Assembly: GCA_029561455.1 (NCBI GenBank)
Contig: JAKQIY010000047.1
Coordinates: 126,332-190,331, forward strand
DNA: 64,000 nucleotides
Direction: 5' to 3'
DNA from: a bacterium
GTDB lineage: Bacteria > Zhuqueibacterota > Zhuqueibacteria > Residuimicrobiales > Krinioviventaceae
Shown here: positions 33,890 to 42,502 of the stretch, in pieces
Numbering within the stretch: position 1 is the first letter of the stretch
Layout: each line of letters begins with the position of its first letter
The notes under the pieces: model-generated
Databases searched by the model: none
What the model saw: the letters and a program-made list of their open reading frames with translations, nothing else
What the model was told of the DNA's origin: nothing
Program-made: the position numbers and the translations under genes

Positions 33890-34107
33890 AGTTTATTATT
33901 AAACAAGTCCATTATTAAAAGACAAAAGTTCATTTTAGAAATTTAGGTAGTATAATAGAACAACCGAGAATTAGTTTGCTAAATATTATCAAGTTTAAAT
34001 GGTGAAATGATTAGGTCTCTATTCTGCCTGTTAACATCATTAAAACAGTTGCGAGCGTGATATTGTTTCAATAATAGGGATAAAAATCAATTTTTGCAGA
34101 CAAAAAA

Positions 34108-34136
34108 CAAAAAATCCCCCATATATAGGGAAAAAA
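34108..34136 (-). terminator. Possible terminator after the pentapeptide-repeat gene
   Basis: On the minus strand, TCCC-TATATATGG-GGGA is followed by a T run. The stem is short, so confidence is modest; it lies about 45 bases past the stop at 34177. Confidence 0.45.
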
Positions 34137-34176
34137 TAAATTTTTTGAAATTATAGAACCGCGACAGTTATTTATT

Positions 34177-35391
34177 TTAATCCTGCTTGTTGATCGACAA
34201 TACCGCCAGTTGGGTAACGATTTGCGGCAGAATGGGCACCAGTTCCTGCTGGGTCAGCTTCATCACCCGGTCGCCGGTGGTTTTAAGTCCGTCATTGGTC
34301 ATATTTTTAAGATACAGTTCCAGTTCCGTTAAAATTTCCAGTTTGCTTCTGTTCACAAACCGGTCAAAAGGATGTTTTTCAACGGTATTTTTAATTTCAT
34401 TAATGGCATTGGTACAGATATTAATATTTTTGTTATGCACGCTGCGTAGTTTTTCATATTCCTCGCGCACCAGTTTACTCTCTGTGGGTGGTTTGTTGGC
34501 TTGCAGAATGAACTGGAACATGCAGTCCATACGGTTTTCAATCATGCGGGACTTGGCTTCGTAACGGGTTTGAATTTCCCTGGCGGCGTCTTTTTCCATG
34601 ACCGAGGAAGTAATGGCAAAAACAGCGCGGGACTGGCCGCCTCTGCCGTCATAGCTGATCAGTTTCAAACCCAGACCGGGTTTTTCTTTTTCCAGTTCAT
34701 TAACAATAAGTTCAATGATCAGCGAATCGACCCAGGAGATGCCATGATCGAAAACAAACTCCATGGTCGGTTTTGACTTGTAAATTTCTTCAAATTCACC
34801 CGGCAGCAGTGAGCCTTCCTTGGGGTTGCGATATTTACGGGCAACATCGGTATAAATATATTCGCATACCACATTTTTAATCTTCCAGCCAAATGTGCTG
34901 CAACGATAAAAAGTAATACCGTTGAGGATGGTCCCTTCCAGGTTACAGTCGTTCATATTGGTTTCAATGAGGGTGCAATTCTCCATATCGGCAAAGCTTA
35001 AATTGGCGGCCATCAGGTTGGCGCGGCCCAGGTTAACGTTTTTCAGAATGGCATTGCTCATATCGGAATCACCGATTTCCGCCATCCGCATATCTGCGCC
35101 GTTTAAATTGGCTTTACATAGTTTAACTCCCCACATTTCCGCAACCATCAGCCGGGTTTCTTCCAGGTTGGCTTCGCTCAGATCGGCTTCAATCAAATTG
35201 GACTTTAATAGCGTTGCCCCCTTGAAATTGGCCCCGGTCAGATCCGCGCTGTGCAAATTTATGCCCCAGAGTTTTGCGCCTTTTAGTTTTACTTCACGCA
35301 GATCGGGCTTTAAAAGCGGATTATCCTTGCGCCATTCATTCCAATCTTTAACGCCCTGTTTCAGTATTTTAAGATGATCCGGATTGGCCAT
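34177..35391 (-). CDS. Pentapeptide-repeat protein with unknown C-terminal domain
   Basis: In this 404-residue soluble protein, residues about 30-170 form a pentapeptide-repeat beta helix (A-D/N-L-x-x units such as ADLTGANFKGATL, ADLSEANLEETRL). After about residue 175 comes a non-repeat domain with VCEYIYTDVARKYRNP and EEIYKSKPTMEFVFDHG, then a charged helical region to the end. The C-terminal part was not recognised; it may be an alpha/beta domain followed by coiled coil. No signal peptide is present. A GAGGT ribosome site precedes the ATG. It appears monocistronic. The role is unknown; pentapeptide helices usually act as scaffolds. Confidence 0.75.
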   Translation of the reverse strand: MANPDHLKILKQGVKDWNEWRKDNPLLKPDLREVKLKGAKLWGINLHSADLTGANFKGATLLKSNLIEADLSEANLEETRLMVAEMWGVKLCKANLNGADMRMAEIGDSDMSNAILKNVNLGRANLMAANLSFADMENCTLIETNMNDCNLEGTILNGITFYRCSTFGWKIKNVVCEYIYTDVARKYRNPKEGSLLPGEFEEIYKSKPTMEFVFDHGISWVDSLIIELIVNELEKEKPGLGLKLISYDGRGGQSRAVFAITSSVMEKDAAREIQTRYEAKSRMIENRMDCMFQFILQANKPPTESKLVREEYEKLRSVHNKNINICTNAINEIKNTVEKHPFDRFVNRSKLEILTELELYLKNMTNDGLKTTGDRVMKLTQQELVPILPQIVTQLAVLSINKQD

Positions 35392-35547
35392 TCTTTTACC
35401 TCATGTTAGTGCTGCCGGCGGACAGATACGTTTATTCCGATATGACAATGATATAAAGATAAGATTAATTTCGATATTGGTCAAATCATTTATGCGTTTT
35501 GGAGCATGAAAACAGCAAAAATAACGATACCAATATAAATTTTTTAT

Positions 35548-36456
35548 TTAAATTGTGACCCAGCGATACCCGCAGCCCTGGTTAAAGTGAATTACCGGAA
35601 CGTGCGGACAGACGCTGTGCAAATGTTCGCTTAACAAACGCACGCCGTTTTCTTCACTCGTCCCATGATTCAACACCACCAGCGGTATACCGGTGTCTTC
35701 AGCATATACTGTTTGTATCCAGGTGCGGATGCTGTCATCGATAGCAACATAAAAATTGGCGCCCATATTCATAAAATCTATGGGATTGCAACCGCAACCG
35801 GTGCCGATACCAACCCTGGAAACCTGAAAATCCGGGTCGCCGTAAAATTGCACCCCGGTCTGGTTAAACGATTTTAATCGGGCAACAATATATTCCGCCA
35901 TTTTAATTGCAGGCGTTGGTTCAACGTTGTAAACCCGGTAATAGGTATTGCTGTTGTGGAGTTTGTCTTCCGCAAAACCCAGTGCGCGGGCAAAGGCCAG
36001 GGGAACGCCGAATCCGGCAACCGAATCAAGCACATCGTGGCAGCGAATTATGACCAGATCATTCGCCATGATCCACTGCTTTTTTTGTTCAATGGCCTGC
36101 AAATAGGCGGTTTTAGCTTCCGGGCATCCCTGGGCGTATTCCGCATTCACTGCATCAATTTCACGATGATAATAAAAAGTCGGTTCGTGCACGACCATTA
36201 CGTTCACTCCCCCGGCAACCGCCTGGCGCAGCGTTTGCCAATACGGCATCCAGCAGGTACCGATCTTTTTGATCACCGTATCCGGGTTGCCGATAATGAT
36301 CTGGTCTACCGAAGGCTCCGGTATGGGGCGTAGTGAGCGCAGATATTTATGGAGATCTGCGGCGGTTCTTATTTCACCGCCGGCAGCTGGCAGGGAAGAA
36401 GCAAATGCGGCAAGCGCAGCGGCGCCGGTAAGCTGAATAAAGTGTCTTCTTTTCAT
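35548..36456 (-). CDS. Tat-exported NIF3-like (YbgI-type) dinuclear metal protein
   Basis: The 302-residue protein has an N-terminal twin-arginine signal, MKRRHFIQLTGAAALAAF. NIF3-type metal ligands are recognisable: VVHEPTFYYH (about 88-97), RCHDVLDSV (about 138-146) and a C-terminal NHGTSEENGV with the His/Glu pair (about 262-271). NIF3/YbgI proteins are normally cytoplasmic with unresolved function, so a Tat signal is unusual. It lies 30 bases after the gene for a Cys-rich membrane protein and is probably co-transcribed with it. Confidence 0.75.
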   Translation of the reverse strand: MKRRHFIQLTGAAALAAFASSLPAAGGEIRTAADLHKYLRSLRPIPEPSVDQIIIGNPDTVIKKIGTCWMPYWQTLRQAVAGGVNVMVVHEPTFYYHREIDAVNAEYAQGCPEAKTAYLQAIEQKKQWIMANDLVIIRCHDVLDSVAGFGVPLAFARALGFAEDKLHNSNTYYRVYNVEPTPAIKMAEYIVARLKSFNQTGVQFYGDPDFQVSRVGIGTGCGCNPIDFMNMGANFYVAIDDSIRTWIQTVYAEDTGIPLVVLNHGTSEENGVRLLSEHLHSVCPHVPVIHFNQGCGYRWVTI

Positions 36457-36486
36457 AGGTTCCTCTTTATAATAGGATAAGAGAGA

Positions 36487-37032
36487 TTATTTTTTCTTCA
36501 TCCAGGGACAATCTTCTTTTTGCGGGCAATGCGCACAACCATAGATGCGCGATACCAAAGGTAATATAATAAAAGAATTGATAATAAATGCACAATATAA
36601 TATCAGCATAGTTGCATTGTAATTGTTAAACAGAAAGAGCGCCCCGGTAATTAACGGCGCAAACCAGAGCGGGAAAATGACCGGAATGTGTTTTTTGAAT
36701 TTACGCATAAATTGTGTGCCGTCTTTAGCCGGAACGAGTTTGGCGGATATTTGTCCATAACCGCATGGACAGGTACGAGTACCGTAAAAATGGCAAAAAG
36801 GACATATAAAGACAATGAACCACAAAGCTCCGGCTAGTCCGTAGATTACAAAGGTGATTGCAGCAAGCCAGCCCCAAAAGGTAAAACCGAGTCCGACCAA
36901 ATGGATCAAGGCCCCCAAAAGTGTCATAATGATATAAGGCAGATTGTCGATAATTTCCTGTACATGGGAGTATTCCTGCACGGGATGGTAATTTTTACAA
37001 TTTTCCGGTCCATTGTTTTTTTCTTCAATCAT
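36487..37032 (-). CDS. Cys-rich integral membrane protein, unknown
   Basis: This 181-residue protein is not assigned to a family. Four or so membrane segments (about 30-50, 55-78, 117-133, 138-158) alternate with Cys clusters: ICPFCHFYGTRTCPCGYG (about 75-92) between helices and CAHCPQKEDCPW (about 166-177) at the C terminus. The Cys spacing suggests metal or Fe-S binding. It precedes the Tat-exported NIF3-like gene, so the pair may handle a metal centre in the envelope. Confidence 0.65.
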   Translation of the reverse strand: MIEEKNNGPENCKNYHPVQEYSHVQEIIDNLPYIIMTLLGALIHLVGLGFTFWGWLAAITFVIYGLAGALWFIVFICPFCHFYGTRTCPCGYGQISAKLVPAKDGTQFMRKFKKHIPVIFPLWFAPLITGALFLFNNYNATMLILYCAFIINSFIILPLVSRIYGCAHCPQKEDCPWMKKK

Positions 37033-37456
37033 GGTTGATTTTTTCCTTTTTCATAAAGTTGCTCTGATTGTAGCTCGTGTTAACTCGATTCTGTATGCGG
37101 AGAGTAATTCTACCAGAGAATTTACAGTTTTACTCTGTTTGGAACCGGATTGTTCGAATTTTTTTTGCCGGGTAACTAGATCAATATTTATAAGACGGTT
37201 TGAAGAGGATACCGGAAATATTATACCATTTTACCCGGAGCTGTATTGAAAACGCTGATATGAACTGGCGCATATAAATGTAGTAAAGAATATTTTCCTG
37301 ACTTGTCTTCCCGGGTGATGCGGGTAGTTTTGTTTTGCAGCTATAAATGATTATTCTGCGCATCACTTCCCGGAATAACCAGCAGAAGTTATTCTCTATC
37401 TCAAAAAGAGAAGCAAATTTTGGGCAGCTTTAATACAGCTCCGGAAATATGAATGT
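37033..37456. other. Gene-free interval with a MITE-like element
   Basis: No gene is seen. The right half is the inverted-repeat element at 37235-37444. The left half is AT-rich upstream DNA of the Cys-rich membrane protein gene. Confidence 0.6.
37235..37444. repeat. MITE-like element with perfect 13-bp ends (family 1 relative)
   Basis: CCGGAGCTGTATT (37235-37247) and AATACAGCTCCGG (37432-37444) are perfect inverted repeats. The interior has a GTGATGCG/CGCATCAC inner pair. Ends of the form G-CTGTAT link it to family 1, but the interior differs. It is about 210 bases and non-coding. Confidence 0.7.
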
Positions 37457-38371
37457 TTACATCGCCAGATATTTATTCATATTTGTTATTGCTTCGTCGA
37501 TTTCAGCAGGCGTTTTAAAGCCGATCACCACCGCATCGACGCAAGCGAGACCCATGACAAATTTTATGGCCTGTTCCCGGACGGCCGCGTCGGTAAAGGT
37601 GCCGTCGCCCACCAGTTTCATACCGATGATGCCTTTGCCGGATTGATGCATCAAGCTGATCTTTTGAACAACCGCATCCACATCGGCCGGCTGTTCCCAG
37701 GATGCCCCGTCAGGATTATCCATAACGCTGCCTTTATGATTGATGCGCACCAGCCGGACATCGCCCCAGTTAAAGGTAGAAGCCGCCGTTAACGGTTCAA
37801 AACCGTGAATGGAGACGCCGCAGGCCCGGATAATCTGTTTTTCTTTGGCCTCATCAAAAATATCCATCAATTTTTTCTGCTTTTCCACCCAGTCGCCACT
37901 GGTAACGCAGTGGATGAGCATGGAATCGAAATAATCGGTGCCCACTTCTTTGCGGCAGCGGTCAATTTCGCGCATCGGGTCGTCGAACTTACCCCATGAT
38001 AATTTGGACTGGATCTGGATCTTTTCACGATCGACATTTTTTATGGCTTTACCGAGCATTTCGTGCATTTCGCCATAGTTATCGGCCGTATCAAAAAAGG
38101 TAATGCCCTGCTCGAGGGCGTATTTTACCAGGTTATTAAAGCCTTCCTGTCCCAATTCGCGCTGCACTCTGCCGGAGTGACTACCGGTACCCATACCCAG
38201 TCGCGATACAGAAATACCGGACTGACCTAGAAGTACCTTGTCCGTGGCGGTTCTTTTTGGTTTATCAGCGCCGGCATGCAACAGACCGGGGATAACAGTT
38301 ACGGTTGCGGCAGCACCGGCGGTAATTTTTAAAAAATTCCGCCTGCTCAATTTATCCTTTTGTGGTGTCAT
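37457..38371 (-). CDS. Tat-exported aldo/keto reductase (2 of 3)
   Basis: The 304-residue AKR-fold reductase has a clear twin-arginine signal SRRNFLKITAGAAATVTV. Catalytic residues are the Asp and Tyr of FFDTADNYGEMHE (about 95-107), Lys in IQSKLSWG and His in MLIHCV. FVMGLACVDAVVIGFKTPAEID near the C terminus is the NADP-binding end of the barrel. It is likely periplasmic, with substrate unknown. It stands alone, 36 bases after the DjlA-like gene on the same strand. Confidence 0.85.
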   Translation of the reverse strand: MTPQKDKLSRRNFLKITAGAAATVTVIPGLLHAGADKPKRTATDKVLLGQSGISVSRLGMGTGSHSGRVQRELGQEGFNNLVKYALEQGITFFDTADNYGEMHEMLGKAIKNVDREKIQIQSKLSWGKFDDPMREIDRCRKEVGTDYFDSMLIHCVTSGDWVEKQKKLMDIFDEAKEKQIIRACGVSIHGFEPLTAASTFNWGDVRLVRINHKGSVMDNPDGASWEQPADVDAVVQKISLMHQSGKGIIGMKLVGDGTFTDAAVREQAIKFVMGLACVDAVVIGFKTPAEIDEAITNMNKYLAM

Positions 38372-38407
38372 ATAGTCCTTTCTTAATATAAAATCAGTAT
38401 ATATGCC

Positions 38408-39160
38408 TTAAGCGGCATTGCGTTCTTTCATGATTTTTTCAAAAGCTTCCTGAATTTCCTGGAATTTTTCAGTGGCTATTTTAATAAATTCTTCAGGCAA
38501 TCCTTTGGAAATGACCCGGTCCGGATGGTGTTCCAGAACCAGTTGACGGTATTTCTTTTTAATTACCTCATTGCTGTCGGTACGGCTAACGCCAAGTATA
38601 GCATAATATTTGTCGTTATTTTGAATATAAATAGATTTTATTCGTTCATACTCTTTCAGATCGATAGTAAAAATAAGCGCCGCCCTTTTGAGCATTTTTT
38701 CTTCATTTTCATGCAGATTGCCGTCCGCTGCGGCAATGCGGATCAACAATTCCAGCATTGAATTTAATAAATGGACATCGTTGTGAAACAGTTCATAGAA
38801 TTGTTCGGCGAACATGTCAAAGGAATCGTTGGAGAGCTTGGCGGTATTGAAAATTTTAATAGCCATTTCCCTGGCATCATTGTCCAGGTGTAATGATTGC
38901 CGCATAAAGTTTTCAACCACCTGAATTTCCTCTTTGGAGACCCGGCCGTCGGCGCGGGCGAGTTTGGCAAGCAGGGAAAAAGTGGCTACAAAAAAAACTG
39001 CCTGGCTTTGTTCATGAGGGGTATAACCATAGCTTTTCCTGCCGGTGGTTTCTCCCGGTTTGTCGAACTGGTGCCCGATGACAGCGCCAAACACTGCGCC
39101 CAGCGGCCCTCCCAATGCAAAGCCGATTGTGCCGCCAATCGCTTTTCCTAACCAACTCAT
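38408..39160 (-). CDS. djlA: DjlA-like co-chaperone (TerB-like plus J domain)
   Basis: The 250-residue protein has a Gly-rich N-terminal segment that could insert in the membrane (about 3-28). A TerB-like helical metal/acid-rich domain follows (about 55-175, with ARADGRVSKEEI and AAADGNLHENEE), then a C-terminal J domain (about 180-245) with the HPD motif in LEHHPDR, which stimulates DnaK ATPase. This is the DjlA order and length. An AGGAG ribosome site precedes the ATG. It is divergent from the ECF sigma operon. Confidence 0.88.
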   Translation of the reverse strand: MSWLGKAIGGTIGFALGGPLGAVFGAVIGHQFDKPGETTGRKSYGYTPHEQSQAVFFVATFSLLAKLARADGRVSKEEIQVVENFMRQSLHLDNDAREMAIKIFNTAKLSNDSFDMFAEQFYELFHNDVHLLNSMLELLIRIAAADGNLHENEEKMLKRAALIFTIDLKEYERIKSIYIQNNDKYYAILGVSRTDSNEVIKKKYRQLVLEHHPDRVISKGLPEEFIKIATEKFQEIQEAFEKIMKERNAA

Positions 39161-39340
39161 CCGTTCTCCTGTTTCAGGTTGATTATTCTATTATATCCTG
39201 AAAATATAGGAATTAAGGCACAAATTCAAGTATTTTTTTCCGGGGAGTTGAACAGGGAATCATTGTTATGTATTGTTCTAGTCTTTGCAATAAAAATCGT
39301 GAACGACAGGGGTGGAGATGACGATTTTTAATTTTTATTT

Positions 39341-39985
39341 TTGAATTATAATTGTAATTTTTATGTTGAACTGTTTAAACCGGGAATAAACCCGGATTTG
39401 GATTGTCTAATTTTTAAAGGAAAAAACCGTATAAACAAGACCGATGAACAATTATTAAATCTTGCCCGGAAAGGAGATGCAGAGTCCTTCTCTGCGCTTG
39501 TAAAGCGCTATGAAACCCAGGTAGCTGCCACAGTTATTGGCATGCTGGGTCATTGTGCAGAGGCGGATGATGTCGGTCAGGAAACATTTATTCGTTTTTA
39601 CAAAGCGCTGCATGATTTTCGTGGAGAAGCGGCTTTGGGTACTTATTTAACGCGCATTGCGATCAACCTGTCGTTGAACGAAATAAAGCGTCGCCGCCGG
39701 CGGACCTGGTTTTTCCCTGAATCTACCGATGCTGTTCATCATCTACCGGATGAAAACAAGCCTGAAGATATTGAAATGATAAAGCTGGTACACAAGGCAA
39801 TCGGGCAACTGGATTCTGATTTTCGCGCTGTAGTAGTATTGCGCCTGATTGACGGTTATTCCACCAGGGAAACCGCGGAAATATTAAAAATACCGGAAGG
39901 CACTGTGTTGTCGCGGCTGGCGCGCGCTCAGAAAAAAATGCAAACAATTCTTTCACCTTTTATGGGAGAGAAAAGTGATGACTAG
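39341..39985 (+). CDS. ECF-type RNA polymerase sigma factor
   Basis: The sigma-70 family protein has region 2 (DDVGQETFIRFYKALHDF, about 87-104) and region 4 helix-turn-helix (YSTRETAEILKIPEGTVLSRLARAQ, about 171-195). The start is uncertain. The open frame begins at a TTG (39341) without a ribosome site. Homology would start near NKTDEQLLNLARKGD, and AAAGGA sits 8-9 bases before an ATA codon at 39431, so the true start may be that non-standard codon or a mutated ATG. It overlaps the anti-sigma-like gene, indicating a coupled pair. Confidence 0.88.
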   Translation: MNYNCNFYVELFKPGINPDLDCLIFKGKNRINKTDEQLLNLARKGDAESFSALVKRYETQVAATVIGMLGHCAEADDVGQETFIRFYKALHDFRGEAALGTYLTRIAINLSLNEIKRRRRRTWFFPESTDAVHHLPDENKPEDIEMIKLVHKAIGQLDSDFRAVVVLRLIDGYSTRETAEILKIPEGTVLSRLARAQKKMQTILSPFMGEKSDD

Positions 39986-40427
39986 AAAAAAAATTGATAA
40001 AAAAATAACCGATATACTATATCGTTCATTTGATGATGAATTAACAGCCAAAGAACAGGAGTTTTTGGCTAATGCTCTTGAACATTCGGAAGAATTACGC
40101 CGGGAGCATCAACAAATTGTCGCCATGCGCCGGATGATCTCCGAAAAAGGCGGGGGCCGGTTCGAACCATTTTTCAGCGCCCGGGTGATGCAGCGGGTTA
40201 ATGCCATTCGCAAAAGCCCGGACCGGGCGGCCGAGTTTTTCGAATCTTTGGCATATATGTTCAAGCGGGTCGCACTGGTGGGCGGCATTGCGGTTATTAT
40301 ACTCTTTTCTATTCATTTTATACAAAAAGAGGATAATACTCACCTGGCCAGTGAAACTGTATCGGAAATGACGCTCGATGATGTATTGGGATCGGCGTTT
40401 GCGTCTTCATTGGAGGAAATTTTATGA
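39978..40427 (+). CDS. Membrane anti-sigma-factor-like protein
   Basis: The 149-residue protein has a cytoplasmic helical N-terminal half (about 1-85), one membrane segment (about 96-114, VALVGGIAVIILFSIHFI) and a short outer tail. It has no HxxxCxxC zinc motif. Position directly after, and overlapping, the sigma gene is typical of a cognate anti-sigma factor. ATG 39978 is preferred over GTG 39975 because GGGAGAG lies at a better distance. Its stop overlaps the next ATG (ATGA). Confidence 0.75.
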   Translation: MTRKKIDKKITDILYRSFDDELTAKEQEFLANALEHSEELRREHQQIVAMRRMISEKGGGRFEPFFSARVMQRVNAIRKSPDRAAEFFESLAYMFKRVALVGGIAVIILFSIHFIQKEDNTHLASETVSEMTLDDVLGSAFASSLEEIL

Positions 40428-40900
40428 ATGTACAATTGAAATCAGCCATTATTATTCTGGCAACGCTGTTTATCGGTATGGCTATAGGCGCGCTGGGAAT
40501 GAAACAGCTCTATAAACCGGGCAGACCCCGGTTTGCCGATTTTCGCGAACGCGATGCTTTTATGCATCTTCATGAAGACATTATCCAACCCAACAGCGAG
40601 GCGCAACGCGATTCGATTCACCATGTCCTGACGGAATTTTTACCCAAATTTCAAAAGTTAACGGAACAACATCGCAGCGATATCCGGGCATTAGTCGATT
40701 CCATGCAAACGCAACTGGAGCCAATCTTAACCAAAGAACAAATCCGGCGTTTGAAGGAAAGAAGGAATAATATGCCTCCCGGTCCCGGCGCTCCGCCACT
40801 GGGCGTTCGTGGGCCCTGGCCGCCGCAAAGAATGCCCCCCGGCGCTCCACCGGACAGCCTGCGGCCGCGTTGGCCGGACAGAGACCGAAAACCGGAATGA
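40424..40900 (+). CDS. Spy/CpxP-like envelope protein with Pro-rich tail
   Basis: The 158-residue protein has an N-terminal anchor or signal (about 8-27), a helical hairpin-like region (about 45-115) with LEPILTKEQIRRLKER resembling the LTxxQ motif of Spy/CpxP/CnrX-type proteins, and a Pro/Gly/Arg-rich tail (about 116-158). Such proteins act as periplasmic chaperones or metal sensors that control an ECF sigma pair. It overlaps the anti-sigma gene by four bases, so it is probably the third part of the sensing complex. Confidence 0.7.
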   Translation: MNVQLKSAIIILATLFIGMAIGALGMKQLYKPGRPRFADFRERDAFMHLHEDIIQPNSEAQRDSIHHVLTEFLPKFQKLTEQHRSDIRALVDSMQTQLEPILTKEQIRRLKERRNNMPPGPGAPPLGVRGPWPPQRMPPGAPPDSLRPRWPDRDRKPE

Positions 40901-40966
40901 ACTTTGATCTCCGGTTGTCTAACTGCCAAGATAGTGAGCAGTGGATAAACCAGAATGGAGATCAAT

Positions 40967-42433
40967 ATGAAAACAAAGTTTTTTGATGTATTATTGGCAG
41001 TATTAATTACCCTTGTTCTGACGATATTTATTAAAAGTAGCTACAGTCAATGGGAAGAACCGAGTCCGGGGGATATGCAATTCATGCCCAAACCCCCGGG
41101 CAAGGGATTCTTGCACGAAATGTTGAGCGGGGAACAACAAGCCATACTTGATAGTACGATTGCACAGTTTGAAAAGAGCGGCAAGTCTCATGCGCAGATC
41201 AAAGTCGTAGTTGATTCCCTGTTTGCAGACTGGGGTATTGAACGCCCCGAACCGCCGCATGGCCCGTTAGGCGGCGGTTTGATGGAACAGTTAAGCGCTG
41301 AACAACGCGTCGAGTTGGAAACTACTATCGAACAATTACGCAAGACCGGTGCGAGCCGTGACGAGATACACCAGGCTGTTGAGGCGCTGCTTTCCAAATG
41401 GGGTGTAGAACGCCCCGAACCCCCGCAAGGGCCTTTGGGCGGCGGTATGATGGAACAGTTAAGCGCTGAACAACGCGCCGAGTTTGAAACTACCATCGAA
41501 CAGTTACGCAAGACCGATACGAGTCGTGACGAGATACACCTGGCTGTTGAGTCGCTGTTTTCCAAATGGGGGATAGAACGCCCCGAGCCCCCGCATGGCC
41601 CGTTTGGCGGCGGATTGATGGAACAATTAAGCGAGCGACAACGCGCCGAGTTGGAAAATACCATCGAACAGTTACGCAAGACCGGCACAAGCCGCGACGA
41701 GATTCACCAGGCGGTTGAGGCGCTGCTTTCCAAATGGGGTGTTGAACGCCCTGAACCCCCGCATGGCCCGTTTGGCGGCGGCCTGATGGCGCAATTAAGC
41801 GAGCAACAACGCGCCGAATTGGAAAATACCATTAAACAATTACGCGACGCCGGTAAAATGCGGGAAGAAGTACGGGCTGCAGTTGATGCCCTGCTGGACA
41901 AATGGGGTATTGAACGCCCCGAACCTCCGCTTAGGCAGCTTTCACGCGAGATAATGGAACAATTAACGACTGAACAAAAACAAAAGATTCACACAAAGGT
42001 TCAGGACTTGAAAGAGAAGGGGACGTCCCCGGAAGAAATCCGTCAAGCTGTAAATGTCCTGTTGCTGGAATTTGGCATTACCCCGCCAAAAACGGAGAAT
42101 GAAAGTAATAATGAATCCGATGATACTAGTTCGAACAGTACCGGTGTAAACAATACTATAATAGCCGGCAGTGTTAATTTCCCCAATCCTTTCAATCCGC
42201 ATACCCGCATCAGTTATGCCCTGGCCAAGCCGGAAAATGTCAAAATTCAAGTTTTTAATATCAACGGGCAACTGGTGCGAACCTTGATCGATTCTTACCA
42301 GAGCGGTGGTAATTATGCCTGTATGTGGAACGGCGTTTTGGAAAATGGCGAACCGGCGCCAAGCGGATTGTATTTTTATCGCATCGATGCCGGTGGGGAA
42401 CAACTGGTACGACGCATGACTCTGACCAAGTAG
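40967..42433 (+). CDS. T9SS-secreted protein with tandem 56-residue repeats
   Basis: The 488-residue protein has a signal peptide (about 1-25). It then has about six helical units of 56 residues, the middle four nearly identical and spaced exactly 168 bases apart in DNA (unit starts 41237, 41405, 41573, 41741, with a divergent one at 41909). Each unit has ERPEPPHGPxGGG, then MEQLSxxQRAELE and LRKTGxSRDEI, and ends SKWG. The LSxxQ helices resemble the LTxxQ region of the Spy-like neighbour. The C terminus (about 400-488) is a T9SS sorting domain with NFPNPFNPHTRI and SGLYFYRI. ATG 40967 is chosen over 40955, since TGGAG fits it. Confidence 0.82.
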   Translation: MKTKFFDVLLAVLITLVLTIFIKSSYSQWEEPSPGDMQFMPKPPGKGFLHEMLSGEQQAILDSTIAQFEKSGKSHAQIKVVVDSLFADWGIERPEPPHGPLGGGLMEQLSAEQRVELETTIEQLRKTGASRDEIHQAVEALLSKWGVERPEPPQGPLGGGMMEQLSAEQRAEFETTIEQLRKTDTSRDEIHLAVESLFSKWGIERPEPPHGPFGGGLMEQLSERQRAELENTIEQLRKTGTSRDEIHQAVEALLSKWGVERPEPPHGPFGGGLMAQLSEQQRAELENTIKQLRDAGKMREEVRAAVDALLDKWGIERPEPPLRQLSREIMEQLTTEQKQKIHTKVQDLKEKGTSPEEIRQAVNVLLLEFGITPPKTENESNNESDDTSSNSTGVNNTIIAGSVNFPNPFNPHTRISYALAKPENVKIQVFNINGQLVRTLIDSYQSGGNYACMWNGVLENGEPAPSGLYFYRIDAGGEQLVRRMTLTK

Positions 42434-42502
42434 AAAATATACCGGGTTCGCTGGAATTAAAGAAACACCGGTCATACCGGTTCAATAAAAAGGAGGTAGC
42501 AA

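Larger units (their letters stand above)
33699..34176. other. Gene-free interval with a palindromic repeat
   Basis: The stretch contains the promoter side of the T9SS cargo gene, one copy of the GATGGGCA palindrome (33792-33889), AT-rich DNA and a terminator near 34108-34136. No frame with coding features is seen. Confidence 0.6.

Noticed and set aside
41188-41901. Minus-strand frames with repeated Cys/Ser-rich peptides
   Set aside because: They are the reverse reading of the 168-bp repeat array in the T9SS protein gene and inherit its periodicity.
41237-42080. CRISPR-like regular repeat spacing
   Set aside because: The repeat is contiguous, 168 bases per unit, in frame and coding, with no unique spacers and no cas genes.
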